Source: a virus
Length of the DNA stretch: 29,338 nt
Strand: one strand, 5' to 3'
Virus record (IMG/VR): IMGVR_UViG_3300021165_003991
Coordinates: 1 to 29,338 of that record
In this document: positions 13,445 to 21,225 of the stretch, one piece after another
Layout of the letters: the number at the start of each line of letters is the position of its first letter
Numbering within the stretch: position 1 is the first letter of the stretch
Notes under the pieces: model-generated
What the model saw: only the letters and a program-made list of their open reading frames with translations
What the model was told of the DNA's origin: nothing
Databases searched by the model: none
Made by a program: the position numbers and the translations under genes

Positions 13445-13599
13445 TCTTCCTTATTTTTAAGGTTTCTCCAAATCAAAATAAGATTCAGTCCAATTGCTGT
13501 TGCAAGTGAAAGGATTGTTAGAATTTGTATGGTGTTCATAACAGTCATTCCGACTGCACCTAAGGTTACCAAGTTTGCGATTGAAGTATCTTTTTCCAT
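13441..13599 (-). CDS. Small membrane protein, holin candidate, 52 aa
   Basis: A 52-residue protein from ATG 13599, 3 bp after the adaptor gene. It begins MEKDTSIANL and is followed by about 36 hydrophobic residues (8-44) and a charged tail (WRNLKNKED). This is either one long or two short membrane spans with little loop, consistent with a small holin, and it lies at the end of the late transcript where lysis genes often lie. No endolysin is next to it, and a membrane-anchored tail or unknown protein is also possible. Confidence 0.55.
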   Translation of the reverse strand: MEKDTSIANLVTLGAVGMTVMNTIQILTILSLATAIGLNLILIWRNLKNKED

Positions 13600-13602
13600 A
13601 AC

Positions 13603-14235
13603 TTACTCCCCTGAACCTCGTCCACCATACCACCAAGGCAAGGAACAGTCAAATAAAGTATTTATTCCATTTCCAAAAACACCACGATTAAGATTATTAT
13701 AGTAACGATTTGTTGGAAGGATTATTGAAGTTCTAAATGGTGAACCAAACTCAGGTATTAACTGACCGTTGTTTAAAACTTGTGTGTAAAGTGGGTATAA
13801 GAAATTGTTAAATACAAGGTGACGACGCATTAAATTATCGAGAAATTGAGCGCGGTCTTTAGCACTGTCTTTTAAATATTGAAACTCTTTTAATCCAATA
13901 GGATTTGATTGCTCAGAACGGAATTGTTGTAGACCAACATTAACCATTTTAACAAACATATTATCCAACAGAATATAGTAGGAATATGCAACCAAAGCAG
14001 GTTGGATAAAATTATCTAAAAGTTGTTTGTTGTTTGTAGCATTCGGGAGTAAAATATCTCCACTCTCAACCTGATTAAGAATTTGCTCAAAGAGGTTGGT
14101 TCCAAGTGTCTCCTGAATATAAATATTTTGAGCCTGTTGAATGGAATATCTCAATTCATCAGAATCGACATTCGGGTCAATTGGTGCCTGACTTTTGAGT
14201 TTTTGTTCTGATATTAAAAGGACATTATAATTCAT
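13603..14235 (-). CDS. Head-tail adaptor (DUF6712-like), 210 aa
   Basis: The start (NYNVLLISEQKLKSQAPIDP), with a mid-helix QQAQNIYIQETLGTNLFEQI, matches a head-tail connector family common in Bacteroidota phages. These act as a ring between portal and tail. The helical body to about residue 150 is followed by a long, polar tail rich in Asn, Gly and Tyr. It overlaps the portal stop by one base (TAATG), so portal and adaptor are made together. Confidence 0.7.
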   Translation of the reverse strand: MNYNVLLISEQKLKSQAPIDPNVDSDELRYSIQQAQNIYIQETLGTNLFEQILNQVESGDILLPNATNNKQLLDNFIQPALVAYSYYILLDNMFVKMVNVGLQQFRSEQSNPIGLKEFQYLKDSAKDRAQFLDNLMRRHLVFNNFLYPLYTQVLNNGQLIPEFGSPFRTSIILPTNRYYNNLNRGVFGNGINTLFDCSLPWWYGGRGSGE

Positions 14236-15308
14236 TATAGGATTTCGTTTTGTTGAATTGTTAAGTCAATCTTTTCATTCGGATACATCAATTGTAAAAT
14301 TGGTTGAAGTTCTCTGATGATAAATTCTTGCAAAGGTTTTATGGTTGTGCTCATAAATAGTTGATGTGATGTTTTGAGCTGGTCTGCTTGAGATGAAAAT
14401 CCTGAACCTGTTGGGAGTCCCACCAATGAACCATCTGGCACTTTATGACCGGCAAGTATATTTTCTCTAACCAAAGCAAATATTTCTGCATATCCCCCTG
14501 TTTGCATCGTTGGTGTGATTTGAGTGATTTCAGGTTTAGCACCATCAACCCCACCCCAAGAAACAATAATGCGTCCTGCGTTATTACTTCCCACATATCT
14601 TTCCTCTAATCTTCTTAATATATTATTTTGTTCCTGCTCCGAATCTGGCGCGGACTCAGGCAGATGGACCCACAAACTTGGGCTAGCCCCGTTAGTTACA
14701 TTGTGTAAATTAAAGCTTGAAATTGCCCTTGAAAGACGGATGTCTAATAGAGCGGAAATATAATCAGGAGACCCGTAAAAAATGTAACCAGGTTGGTATG
14801 CTTTGATTGCTACCACCTGTCTATTTTCGTAAGAATCAGGCGAGAATTCTTGTAATTCAATCAATCCCGCCTTTTTCCAATTCAACCAATCCTGGCAATA
14901 AAACCACTTATCAGAATATAACTCAGCATTATCAGGTTGTTTAGCTCTCATAAATTTAGAAGGAATTATATGGAAACCACTGATACCTTCTCTCCTATCT
15001 TTTTTCCACACGATTTCAAGGAATAAATTGCCTGTCACCACGAACTCCCAAAAAATCTGTTTAATAACATCGTTGATGGTTTCCTTGTTATTAATTTTAT
15101 AATCGTTTGTAAATCCCTTTCCAGCACCATTATCAACCTTGCTTCTTACACAAGCGTTATGGATTGGAGAAAAATCAGTATAATAGTAAAATCTTTCTAC
15201 TTCACTATTATCTAATCCCCATCTAACGAATGGTTCGTTTTTAAAGCTTTTTTCTACCCATCGGTCTATATTATCGACCGTGAAGTTCATCGAATCTAAT
15301 TTAATCAT
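14235..15308 (-). CDS. Portal protein, 357 aa
   Basis: The dodecameric portal at the capsid vertex through which DNA is packed. The segment near residues 182-214 (GSPDYISALLDIRLSRAISS then FNLHNVTNGASPS) is a portal signature, and the body (VTGNLFLEIVWKK, later TPTMQTGGYAEIFALVREN) and LVGLPTGSGFSS fit PBSX/HK97-type portals. The length is at the short end for the family. Unlike the usual order, it lies far from the terminase, at the end of the late transcript. It overlaps the 148-residue gene by 8 bp. Confidence 0.88.
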   Translation of the reverse strand: MIKLDSMNFTVDNIDRWVEKSFKNEPFVRWGLDNSEVERFYYYTDFSPIHNACVRSKVDNGAGKGFTNDYKINNKETINDVIKQIFWEFVVTGNLFLEIVWKKDRREGISGFHIIPSKFMRAKQPDNAELYSDKWFYCQDWLNWKKAGLIELQEFSPDSYENRQVVAIKAYQPGYIFYGSPDYISALLDIRLSRAISSFNLHNVTNGASPSLWVHLPESAPDSEQEQNNILRRLEERYVGSNNAGRIIVSWGGVDGAKPEITQITPTMQTGGYAEIFALVRENILAGHKVPDGSLVGLPTGSGFSSQADQLKTSHQLFMSTTIKPLQEFIIRELQPILQLMYPNEKIDLTIQQNEIL

Positions 15309-15747
15309 TTTCAGCGTTGTATATTACATAAGTATTTGTTGTTCCCGACCAAACTGTAGGGTTATTTTGATTTATTCCAACAACATTAACTAAGGTTTCA
15401 TAAACCACATCGTAAGCAATTGATGGATTTGTATTTCCTGATAGAGATGCAGATTGCTCATAAACCTTTAAATCATATTCACCAGGTATTAAATGAACAT
15501 TGGTTTCACCACAGGATGTTGCACCGGTTAAAACTTCAGGTATTGAATTATCAATATCAATACAAAATACATCATAGGGGGGGTTGTTTGAATATGCTGG
15601 TGGAACCAAATATGGAATAAATCTAAACTTCTGTTGTGATAGTTTATGGTTCATAGACCACAAATACACAACAGGACCAGTAAGCCATTTGTTACGAGAA
15701 CAGACAGCCGCTGCAAGATTATTTTCATTTTGGTTCAAATATATCAT
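15301..15747 (-). CDS. Virion structural protein, 148 aa
   Basis: A beta-rich protein. It has the pattern of a Bacteroidota phage virion protein: KFRFIPYLVPP, then PEVLTGATSCGE, then HLIPGEYDLKVYEQSAS. The role in the virion (decoration, neck or fibre base) is not known to me. It is followed by the portal gene with an 8-bp overlap and preceded 10 bp away by a fibre gene. Confidence 0.6.
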   Translation of the reverse strand: MIYLNQNENNLAAAVCSRNKWLTGPVVYLWSMNHKLSQQKFRFIPYLVPPAYSNNPPYDVFCIDIDNSIPEVLTGATSCGETNVHLIPGEYDLKVYEQSASLSGNTNPSIAYDVVYETLVNVVGINQNNPTVWSGTTNTYVIYNAEND

Positions 15748-15757
15748 AGTCGTTTTT

Positions 15758-16906
15758 TTAACTCATATAAAGTGAGCGTGATTGCTCATATAAATCGTTT
15801 CCATCCCACGAACGGAATACTAAAATATTGTAGTTGTTATTTCCTGAGAACACAGGTGTTCCTGCGTTATTACCAAATTTCCATTGGGTAACCCCTGCGG
15901 ATACAAAGTTAATTGTAGCTGCAGAGTAGTAGTGTATCATCAAAGTAAGCTCCAAACCTACATTTGATGTTGCAGGGTCAATATTAATGTTGTAAGTTCC
16001 CCCTGTCGCTGTGAGTTCAACCAAACCTGTTCTTGAAATGTTGATGTCTACTGTGGAACTTGAACCATCAAAAACTTCTTCTTGTTGTTCTATTTGTCCG
16101 TAAACAAACAGGTTTTCAGTCGCTGTCCAACCAGTTCTACCTGAACCAAATGTTCTCCCTGATAAACCAATACCAACAACTCTATTTCCACCATTGATAG
16201 TAGAAGATAAAGAATTTATTAAACCTTGTCTAAGTGGGGTATTTCCACCTGAAGCATTATTACAAGTTGAACTTTCTGAGTTTAATATTAAACTCATATA
16301 TTGAGTTGCACTTGAATCTTTTGAATCAAAAACAGATGAGTAGTTTCCTGTCGCAGAATTTCCTGTTCCACCCAAAATTGTAGAATAAGCACCATTAGCA
16401 GTGTTATTTTCACCACCAAAAACACCTGTTTGATTCGTTGCATTTAGATTGAAACCACCAACCGCTGCTGATAAATAACCACAAGTATTTTGAGCACCAC
16501 CACCAATAAATGCGAATTGGTTATTTGCAGTATGAGTCCTTCCACCGATAATCGCTGAATAACTTGATGAACCATCTGTTGTTGAGTTTTTGGCTGCGAA
16601 TATACCATTATCTTCACCTGCTTGAATTGTGCATCCTTCACCACCAACAATAGTGTTATAATTTCCTGTTGAATTTATTGTATTAGTAGTCAATCCACCA
16701 ATTAAAACTCCATAAGGTGATAAGTTTTTGTTTGATGCAAAATAAATTGACCTCACAGAATTACTCCCATCACCAGGCACAATTTGTGATGTCCAACCAC
16801 TGAACTTGAAGGTTTCAGTTTCCCCCTGGTTATTCATTACGAACCATCTTAAGTCAGCGGAGGTTCCTGACCAAGTTGGGAGTGCGGATATTTTTACATT
16901 CGACAT
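15758..16906 (-). CDS. Tail fibre with GG-repeat beta-roll, 382 aa
   Basis: The N-terminus MSNVKISALPTWSG is typical of phage tail-fibre attachment ends. Residues about 82-195 repeat a short motif with IVGG, IIGG, FIGG, AVGG, VFGG and ILGG at about 14-30-residue spacing, like the beta-roll heads of trimeric adhesins. The C-terminal third has an EEVFDGSSSTVDINIS domain and an end-domain (VFRSWDGNDLYEQ) of fibre-tip type. It is probably a trimeric receptor-binding fibre. The repeats would be prone to slippage or recombination. Confidence 0.7.
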   Translation of the reverse strand: MSNVKISALPTWSGTSADLRWFVMNNQGETETFKFSGWTSQIVPGDGSNSVRSIYFASNKNLSPYGVLIGGLTTNTINSTGNYNTIVGGEGCTIQAGEDNGIFAAKNSTTDGSSSYSAIIGGRTHTANNQFAFIGGGAQNTCGYLSAAVGGFNLNATNQTGVFGGENNTANGAYSTILGGTGNSATGNYSSVFDSKDSSATQYMSLILNSESSTCNNASGGNTPLRQGLINSLSSTINGGNRVVGIGLSGRTFGSGRTGWTATENLFVYGQIEQQEEVFDGSSSTVDINISRTGLVELTATGGTYNINIDPATSNVGLELTLMIHYYSAATINFVSAGVTQWKFGNNAGTPVFSGNNNYNILVFRSWDGNDLYEQSRSLYMS

Positions 16907-16921
16907 ATCTTTTTATTTTTG

Positions 16922-17407
16922 TTAGTGTTCTATTTGTATGTTAAGTGAGTTTTCAGTTTGTATAAAATCGAAATCCTCGGCTTGAAGTTTAAATCCTGCA
17001 GGTGTCGTTGCACTTGGCGTTGGTGTTGTTGTTGGCGTTGGTGTTGCAGGTGGGGTTGTTGATGCTGTAATACTTGGCGTAATACTTGGCGTTGGTGTTG
17101 GTGTAGTTGTTAAAGTTGTTGTAGTGGTTGGGGTTGGTGTATTTGTTGGCGTTTGTGAAGGTGGTATAAATGTCGGGGTTGGTGAAGGCGTTGTTGTTGG
17201 AGTAGCTGTAAGGGTTGTTGAAGGCGTAGGCGTAGGGGTGTTTGATGCGGTTATTGAAGGGGTTGGAGTATTTGATGGCGTTATACTTGGGGTTGGTGTT
17301 GGCGTGGGTTGAATGGGGTCAGGCACAAACCCAACAATAATATCGTTGAGTGCGCGGTTCTCGCCAAGATAATTGGAGAATTGTTTATTTAGAAATACTC
17401 TTGCCAT
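16922..17407 (-). CDS. Pro/Thr-rich linker protein, 161 aa
   Basis: Two short folded ends (residues 1-33, starting MARVFLNKQFSN, and 137-161, ending NIQIEH) flank about 103 residues of Pro/Thr/Ser repeats coded at 17000-17308. The lead-in (IIVGFVPDPIQPTP) is nearly the same as in the 382-residue linker protein at 17674 ([13 protein letters not shown]), so the two are related at their N-terminal ends. Probably an extended stalk. Thr/Ser density makes O-glycosylation possible. It overlaps the upstream gene's stop by one base. Confidence 0.6.
   Translation of the reverse strand: MARVFLNKQFSNYLGENRALNDIIVGFVPDPIQPTPTPTPSITPSNTPTPSITASNTPTPTPSTTLTATPTTTPSPTPTFIPPSQTPTNTPTPTTTTTLTTTPTPTPSITPSITASTTPPATPTPTTTPTPSATTPAGFKLQAEDFDFIQTENSLNIQIEH
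17000..17308 (-). repeat. Pro/Thr-coding minisatellite
   Basis: About 309 bp of imperfect ACN-CCN repeats coding Thr-Pro and Ser/Thr blocks. The same composition is found at 18439-18669, 2236-2318, 2008-2042, 1761-1812 and 3813-3891. Length is likely variable between isolates because such repeats slip. Confidence 0.8.
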
Positions 17408-17670
17408 TATTTTTTAAAGTAAGGGTCAAAAACGCTTTCAGTATCTCCTGATATTGGAGGTGTTGGTGGTATGTATTCTATTAGTGGTAAACCCTTAACC
17501 CAATCATTTTCAGGGTATATGGACGAGTCAATTTCCTCAGTTGATATAACCCAATCATATTCAACATTATTGTTTCTAAAGGGATTAAAATACCAATCAG
17601 GTTGAACCAACTTTGTTGGTGGACCAACCAAATCTTCATATTGTGCGGGTGTCAATTTTCCTACTAACAT
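17407..17670 (-). CDS. Hypothetical virion-block protein, 87 aa
   Basis: An 87-residue acidic/aromatic protein (MLVGKLTPAQYEDLVGPPTK start, FDPYFKK end) with several Trp, Tyr and Pro residues and no membrane span. I do not recognise it. It lies between two Pro/Thr-linker genes and overlaps the next start by one base (TAATG), so it is probably a small fibre or neck component made in step with them. Confidence 0.55.
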   Translation of the reverse strand: MLVGKLTPAQYEDLVGPPTKLVQPDWYFNPFRNNNVEYDWVISTEEIDSSIYPENDWVKGLPLIEYIPPTPPISGDTESVFDPYFKK

Positions 17671-17673
17671 ATC

Positions 17674-18822
17674 TTAATAATTTCTTCCTAATGTTGTGTT
17701 AAATGTGTGAACTGCATTTTGTAAACTTGTCACTTGACCTGCAGTCAATGAAAGTCCCAAACTAAAAAATGCACATCTTTTATTTGTAAATGCATCAGCT
17801 ATACCAACATTAACACTATTTCGTGCAAATACATAGAAATTACCATTTATCTTATTTGTTGAAGCACCCGCTGATGTTGCTTGTGATACCGCATTTTGAT
17901 AAAAAGTGGTCAAAATTGATGATGTCCTTGTTCCAACATAAAACCCTAATGCTGTGCTTGAAGTAGTGTCTAAAGCATAACCGGCTGATGTTTGCACAAC
18001 AGCACCACCATCAGTAGTCGAATCATTCCAATACATACTAGTTCTTACACCTGCAGCGGTTATACCTAAAGCCAACCCGTCATCTGCTGATGTTGCTTGA
18101 TTTGAATAAAAACTCATATGGAAATCATCTAACACCGCCAATGTATTTTCATTGTAATCAACATTTCCGTATGCATTTGTTCCGTTAGATTTTGCACCAC
18201 TCGATGTAAATGTCATACCACCATTCCAGGTAATTTTGGATGTTGCTGATTTTCCTTCAATTGCATTTGATGCTGCAACCCCACCTAAAAGTGGGTAGAA
18301 TTGTTGTAGTTTATCCCATATACCCGCAGATACAATTGATGTGAATAATGTTACAGTCGCAGCGGATATTGTTGCATCAACGGTTCCCCCTGCGGTCACA
18401 ACAGCACTTAAATAAGCATTTGCTTCAGTTGTTCCTGATGCGGGTGGAGTTGATGACGGGGTTGGAGTATTCGTTGGAGTTATACTCGCAGTTATTGAAG
18501 GGGTTACGGACGGAGTATTACTCGGGGTCTGTGATGGTGTTGTAGAAGGGGTATTACTTGGAGTAATACTAGGAGTAATTGAAGGGGTTACCGATGGAGT
18601 AACCGATGGTGTATTTGACGGGGTTGGTGTTGGAGATGTTCCTGGTGTGTTTGTAGGAGTCGGTGATGGTTGAATTGGTGGAACATTTACGCCAACAACA
18701 GTGTTCCACACCGGCATTTCCTTTTGTCCGTATGGTTTAATTGCTTCCTCAAAATCGAATTCTTTTTTCTTTTTGATGAATTGAGCATTTGCTGGTCTAT
18801 AATTTCGTCCGTTCCACTTCAT
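17674..18822 (-). CDS. Fibre-like protein with Pro/Thr linker and lectin-like domain, 382 aa
   Basis: Residues 1-51 are an attachment end, 52-128 a Pro/Thr/Ser linker (coded 18439-18669), and about 133-382 a globular domain. The latter has beta segments (FHMSFYSNQ, then [19 protein letters not shown]) and ends with [13 protein letters not shown] then [14 protein letters not shown], as in LamG/lectin-like domains of phage fibres. This is a good candidate for sugar recognition on the host surface. It is the first gene after the internal terminator at 18840-18865 and would be made at lower level than the tail tube. Confidence 0.65.
   Translation of the reverse strand: MKWNGRNYRPANAQFIKKKKEFDFEEAIKPYGQKEMPVWNTVVGVNVPPIQPSPTPTNTPGTSPTPTPSNTPSVTPSVTPSITPSITPSNTPSTTPSQTPSNTPSVTPSITASITPTNTPTPSSTPPASGTTEANAYLSAVVTAGGTVDATISAATVTLFTSIVSAGIWDKLQQFYPLLGGVAASNAIEGKSATSKITWNGGMTFTSSGAKSNGTNAYGNVDYNENTLAVLDDFHMSFYSNQATSADDGLALGITAAGVRTSMYWNDSTTDGGAVVQTSAGYALDTTSSTALGFYVGTRTSSILTTFYQNAVSQATSAGASTNKINGNFYVFARNSVNVGIADAFTNKRCAFFSLGLSLTAGQVTSLQNAVHTFNTTLGRNY
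18439..18669 (-). repeat. Pro/Thr-coding minisatellite
   Basis: About 231 bp of imperfect repeats coding Thr-Pro-Ser units ([14 protein letters not shown] type), inside the 382-residue fibre-like gene. Similar to the array at 17000-17308. Confidence 0.8.
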
Positions 18823-18839
18823 AACTTAAGGCTTAAAAA

Positions 18840-18865
18840 AGGGGCTCTATATTGCAAGAACCCCT
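18840..18865 (-). terminator. Internal rho-independent terminator after the major tail gene
   Basis: AGGGGCTCT (18840-18848) and AGAACCCCT (18857-18865) form a 9-bp stem with one wobble and an 8-base loop. On the minus strand the hairpin is followed by a run of six T. It lies 18 bp after the stop at 18884 and would reduce transcription into the fibre, portal and adaptor genes. Confidence 0.78.
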
Positions 18866-18883
18866 GATTATTTTTATTAGATA

Positions 18884-19429
18884 TTAGGATTGAACCGTAA
18901 TACCTGTGAATACTGCACCAAGAGTGGTTGTCACCAAAATCTCTTGTGTTGCATTGGGTTCCCCCCCTGCGATTGTAAGCGCGCTCATTCCGTTCAAATC
19001 GGTATAAGCCAATCCTGAAGCCAAACTGCCCGCAGTGACTAAGGCGCCATTTTCCCAGGCCCCGGACCAATACCGACCGTTATTATCTTCAACGATGAAG
19101 AAAATGTTATTTTGAGAAACAAGCTCCTGAAACACATTTCTTAAATCTTTATCCAATCTTGGTAGGTTCATTACCAAAGTTGGTTGGAATACAACTGACT
19201 GAGCAGTGGTATTAATTCCAATTTCCTCTGTAAACGAACTTCCCTGCTTAGTCAACTCGAACTTATAGAAAGTTCCACTTCCCGATGCAGATATAATCTG
19301 GTCATCACCGTTTGATGTCCATCCTGAAATTTGGTTTCCAGCGTCACCCAATATGTAAACGGTCTTTAAACCTCCTGTGGACGCATTTCTACAATCTAAG
19401 GTAAATCCCGACGATATAAAACAACTCAT
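18884..19429 (-). CDS. Major tail (tube) protein, 181 aa
   Basis: A 181-residue beta-rich protein. The segment TFYKFELTKQGSSFTEE then FQPTLVMNLPRLDKDLRNVF then IFFIVEDNNGRYW is characteristic of tail tube proteins of Bacteroidota siphophages. It directly follows the major capsid gene (35-bp spacer) and is followed by a terminator, consistent with a very highly expressed protein. Tube subunits stack as hexamers around the tape measure. Confidence 0.72.
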   Translation of the reverse strand: MSCFISSGFTLDCRNASTGGLKTVYILGDAGNQISGWTSNGDDQIISASGSGTFYKFELTKQGSSFTEEIGINTTAQSVVFQPTLVMNLPRLDKDLRNVFQELVSQNNIFFIVEDNNGRYWSGAWENGALVTAGSLASGLAYTDLNGMSALTIAGGEPNATQEILVTTTLGAVFTGITVQS

Positions 19430-19464
19430 ATTTTTATTATATTAATTTTTTTAGTTTATTTTTT

Positions 19465-20433
19465 TTAAGCCGCTCTAAAGAAAGAATCCACTGAAAATAC
19501 GCCCACTCCATAGGTCGCTCTGAGTGACAGCTTGATAATGTCTTCAAAGGGGTCATACAAAGCTCTTTGAGTCATCATCTCAGAATTCATACCAATCTGG
19601 ATATACTGAGCGGGACCTCCGATTACTTTACCCTGACCTGTCAAACCCTGTGTTGGAACAACACGACAATTCGAAGCCGGTAATACAACACCCCAATCCT
19701 GACCTTCTGTTCCTGAACCTGTAGGGTCTGTGAACAAGTTGATGAATGAGTTATTTCTCATCGATGCTACCAAAGCTCTGTAGTCTGAAAATCCGCAGTA
19801 GATAACAAGGTCATCTCTGTGCAATACATTTTCGGGTATATTTTGGTAATAGGTAGTAAATACATCAAGCCCATTTGATGCAGTAGCAGCCGTGTAGGTT
19901 ACTGCTGTTGCTCCGTTGCCGGTTGTAACCAAAGCTAAAACTCCGTCAAAGCACTGAGAGTTATACTCAGTTCCACCTGTAGCTGTGGTGTTTCTCCATA
20001 GCTGTAACTCAATTTTATCCGCCGTTCTATTCGCAATATCCTGAAGGATAACCTCTTCAAAAGGAACTGACTCTTGGAAATTTGCGTTTGTTAAGTATTG
20101 TGAAAGATAGGTATCATACAAATTATAGGGACATAATTGTTGATTAACTCGCTTATTACAAAGGTTGACTGTTACGACATTTTGAACAGTATCTCCGCTA
20201 GGATTAAATCCACAAGAATCATCTTGTAATACAACATCGTTGGTTACAAATCCAATCTTCTCAGTAGTCCCTTTTAGATTTGGGCGCACTGAACTGTATT
20301 TTGGAAGTGTCAATCCAAGAAATGCCTTAATCAACATATCGTCGCCATAGCTGTTATATGTCGGTAGGTTTGTTAAATCATAGTTAAAGGCGAAGCTTGA
20401 AGTTTCACCTTTCTTAAAATGTTTTTTTTCCAT
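19465..20433 (-). CDS. Major capsid protein, 322 aa
   Basis: Characteristic capsid segments include CPYNLYDTYLSQYLTNANFQ, SVPFEEVILQDIANRTADKI and, near the C-terminus, YDPFEDIIKLSLRATYGVGV then FSVDSFFRA. This is an HK97-fold capsid type typical of Bacteroidota phages. It follows the scaffold-like gene by 21 bp. The leader upstream of its start is nearly pure A/T (sense A-rich), which in Bacteroidota favours strong translation. Its product would be the most abundant virion protein together with the tail tube. Confidence 0.85.
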   Translation of the reverse strand: MEKKHFKKGETSSFAFNYDLTNLPTYNSYGDDMLIKAFLGLTLPKYSSVRPNLKGTTEKIGFVTNDVVLQDDSCGFNPSGDTVQNVVTVNLCNKRVNQQLCPYNLYDTYLSQYLTNANFQESVPFEEVILQDIANRTADKIELQLWRNTTATGGTEYNSQCFDGVLALVTTGNGATAVTYTAATASNGLDVFTTYYQNIPENVLHRDDLVIYCGFSDYRALVASMRNNSFINLFTDPTGSGTEGQDWGVVLPASNCRVVPTQGLTGQGKVIGGPAQYIQIGMNSEMMTQRALYDPFEDIIKLSLRATYGVGVFSVDSFFRAA

Positions 20434-20454
20434 TATTTTTTATTTTATTTTTTT
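20434..20454 (-). promoter_or_regulatory. A-rich translation leader of the capsid gene
   Basis: The sense sequence before the start codon is almost only A with scattered T, with no GGAGG. This is the Bacteroidota type of ribosome-binding region and is the most extreme example in this window. Confidence 0.55.
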
Positions 20455-21225
20455 TTATTTTCTTAATGATTCTCTCAAAAATCTAACCTTTGCGTCAGCA
20501 ATATTTTCCTGTGAAAATGTCTTTCTAACAATAGATTTTTCAAAGGCTGGAGATTTTTTGAATTCTTCATAATCTTTTTTATAGGACTCTAAATCCTTTG
20601 AGAAATCTGCCATCATAGAAATCATTTTTTCCATTGCATCTTTCATTTTTTTCATTTCATCATTGTTAGTTTCAAGTGAACCTTCACCTTCTTTGTCAGG
20701 GTATTTTACACCTGTGATAGTTCCTTCACCATCTACAGTAACAGTAATACCTGACTCTGTTGTGTGTTCTCCAGCGGGAGCTTTTACCTTCTCACCATCT
20801 TCTTTGACTACAAACAATTTTTCACCTACTTTGAATTCCCCACTTCCGTCGGTTTCAATTTCGGTTCCGTCTGCTAATTTTGCTTTTGTCATTAATTCAG
20901 TTTTGTTGTCCTCAATTTCTGTTGAGGCTTCGTTTATTGGTGAACTCACCTCTTCTTTAGGTTCATCTTCAATTTTGGAAATAACTGAGTCCTCTCCAAT
21001 TGTGATAATTAAACCTTCACGAGTTTTGTGAGAACCTGCGGGTGCTGGTTTCAATATTGAATCCTCACCCATAATAAATAATTCATCTCCGATTGCGAAT
21101 GGACCATCTTGGTTGTTTGTAACCGTAGTGGTTCCGTCAACTAATTTGGTTATCATAAACTTTTCAGATTTGAACTTTAATCCTAACAATTCAGCGATTT
21201 TGTTGATTGCTTCTGTTGCGTTCAT
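20455..21225 (-). CDS. Scaffold-like protein with duplicated domain, 256 aa
   Basis: Residues 27-85 and 116-173 are two copies of one domain with the plan KLxDGT, GxFxxGxxLFxxxxD, PAGxH, and a terminal I/V-rich strand. A Glu/Ser linker separates them and a Lys/Glu/Met-rich helical segment follows (188-226). The duplicated unit is similar to one found next to capsid genes in Bacteroidota phages. Position directly before the capsid gene and after the protease suggests a scaffold, perhaps cleaved by it. It follows the protease stop immediately (21226/21225). Confidence 0.6.
   Translation of the reverse strand: MNATEAINKIAELLGLKFKSEKFMITKLVDGTTTVTNNQDGPFAIGDELFIMGEDSILKPAPAGSHKTREGLIITIGEDSVISKIEDEPKEEVSSPINEASTEIEDNKTELMTKAKLADGTEIETDGSGEFKVGEKLFVVKEDGEKVKAPAGEHTTESGITVTVDGEGTITGVKYPDKEGEGSLETNNDEMKKMKDAMEKMISMMADFSKDLESYKKDYEEFKKSPAFEKSIVRKTFSQENIADAKVRFLRESLRK

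Noticed and set aside
17000-17308. Repeat array that could be taken for a CRISPR
   Set aside because: Units are imperfect, 3-12 bp, in frame with a gene, and have no unique spacers of constant length.
17124-17312. Rightward frame coding mostly Gly and Val
   Set aside because: It is the antisense of the Pro/Thr repeat array; repeats without stops leave open frames on both strands.
20663-21031. Rightward 122-residue frame
   Set aside because: Antisense to the scaffold-like gene, whose duplicated domains prove the other strand is coding.
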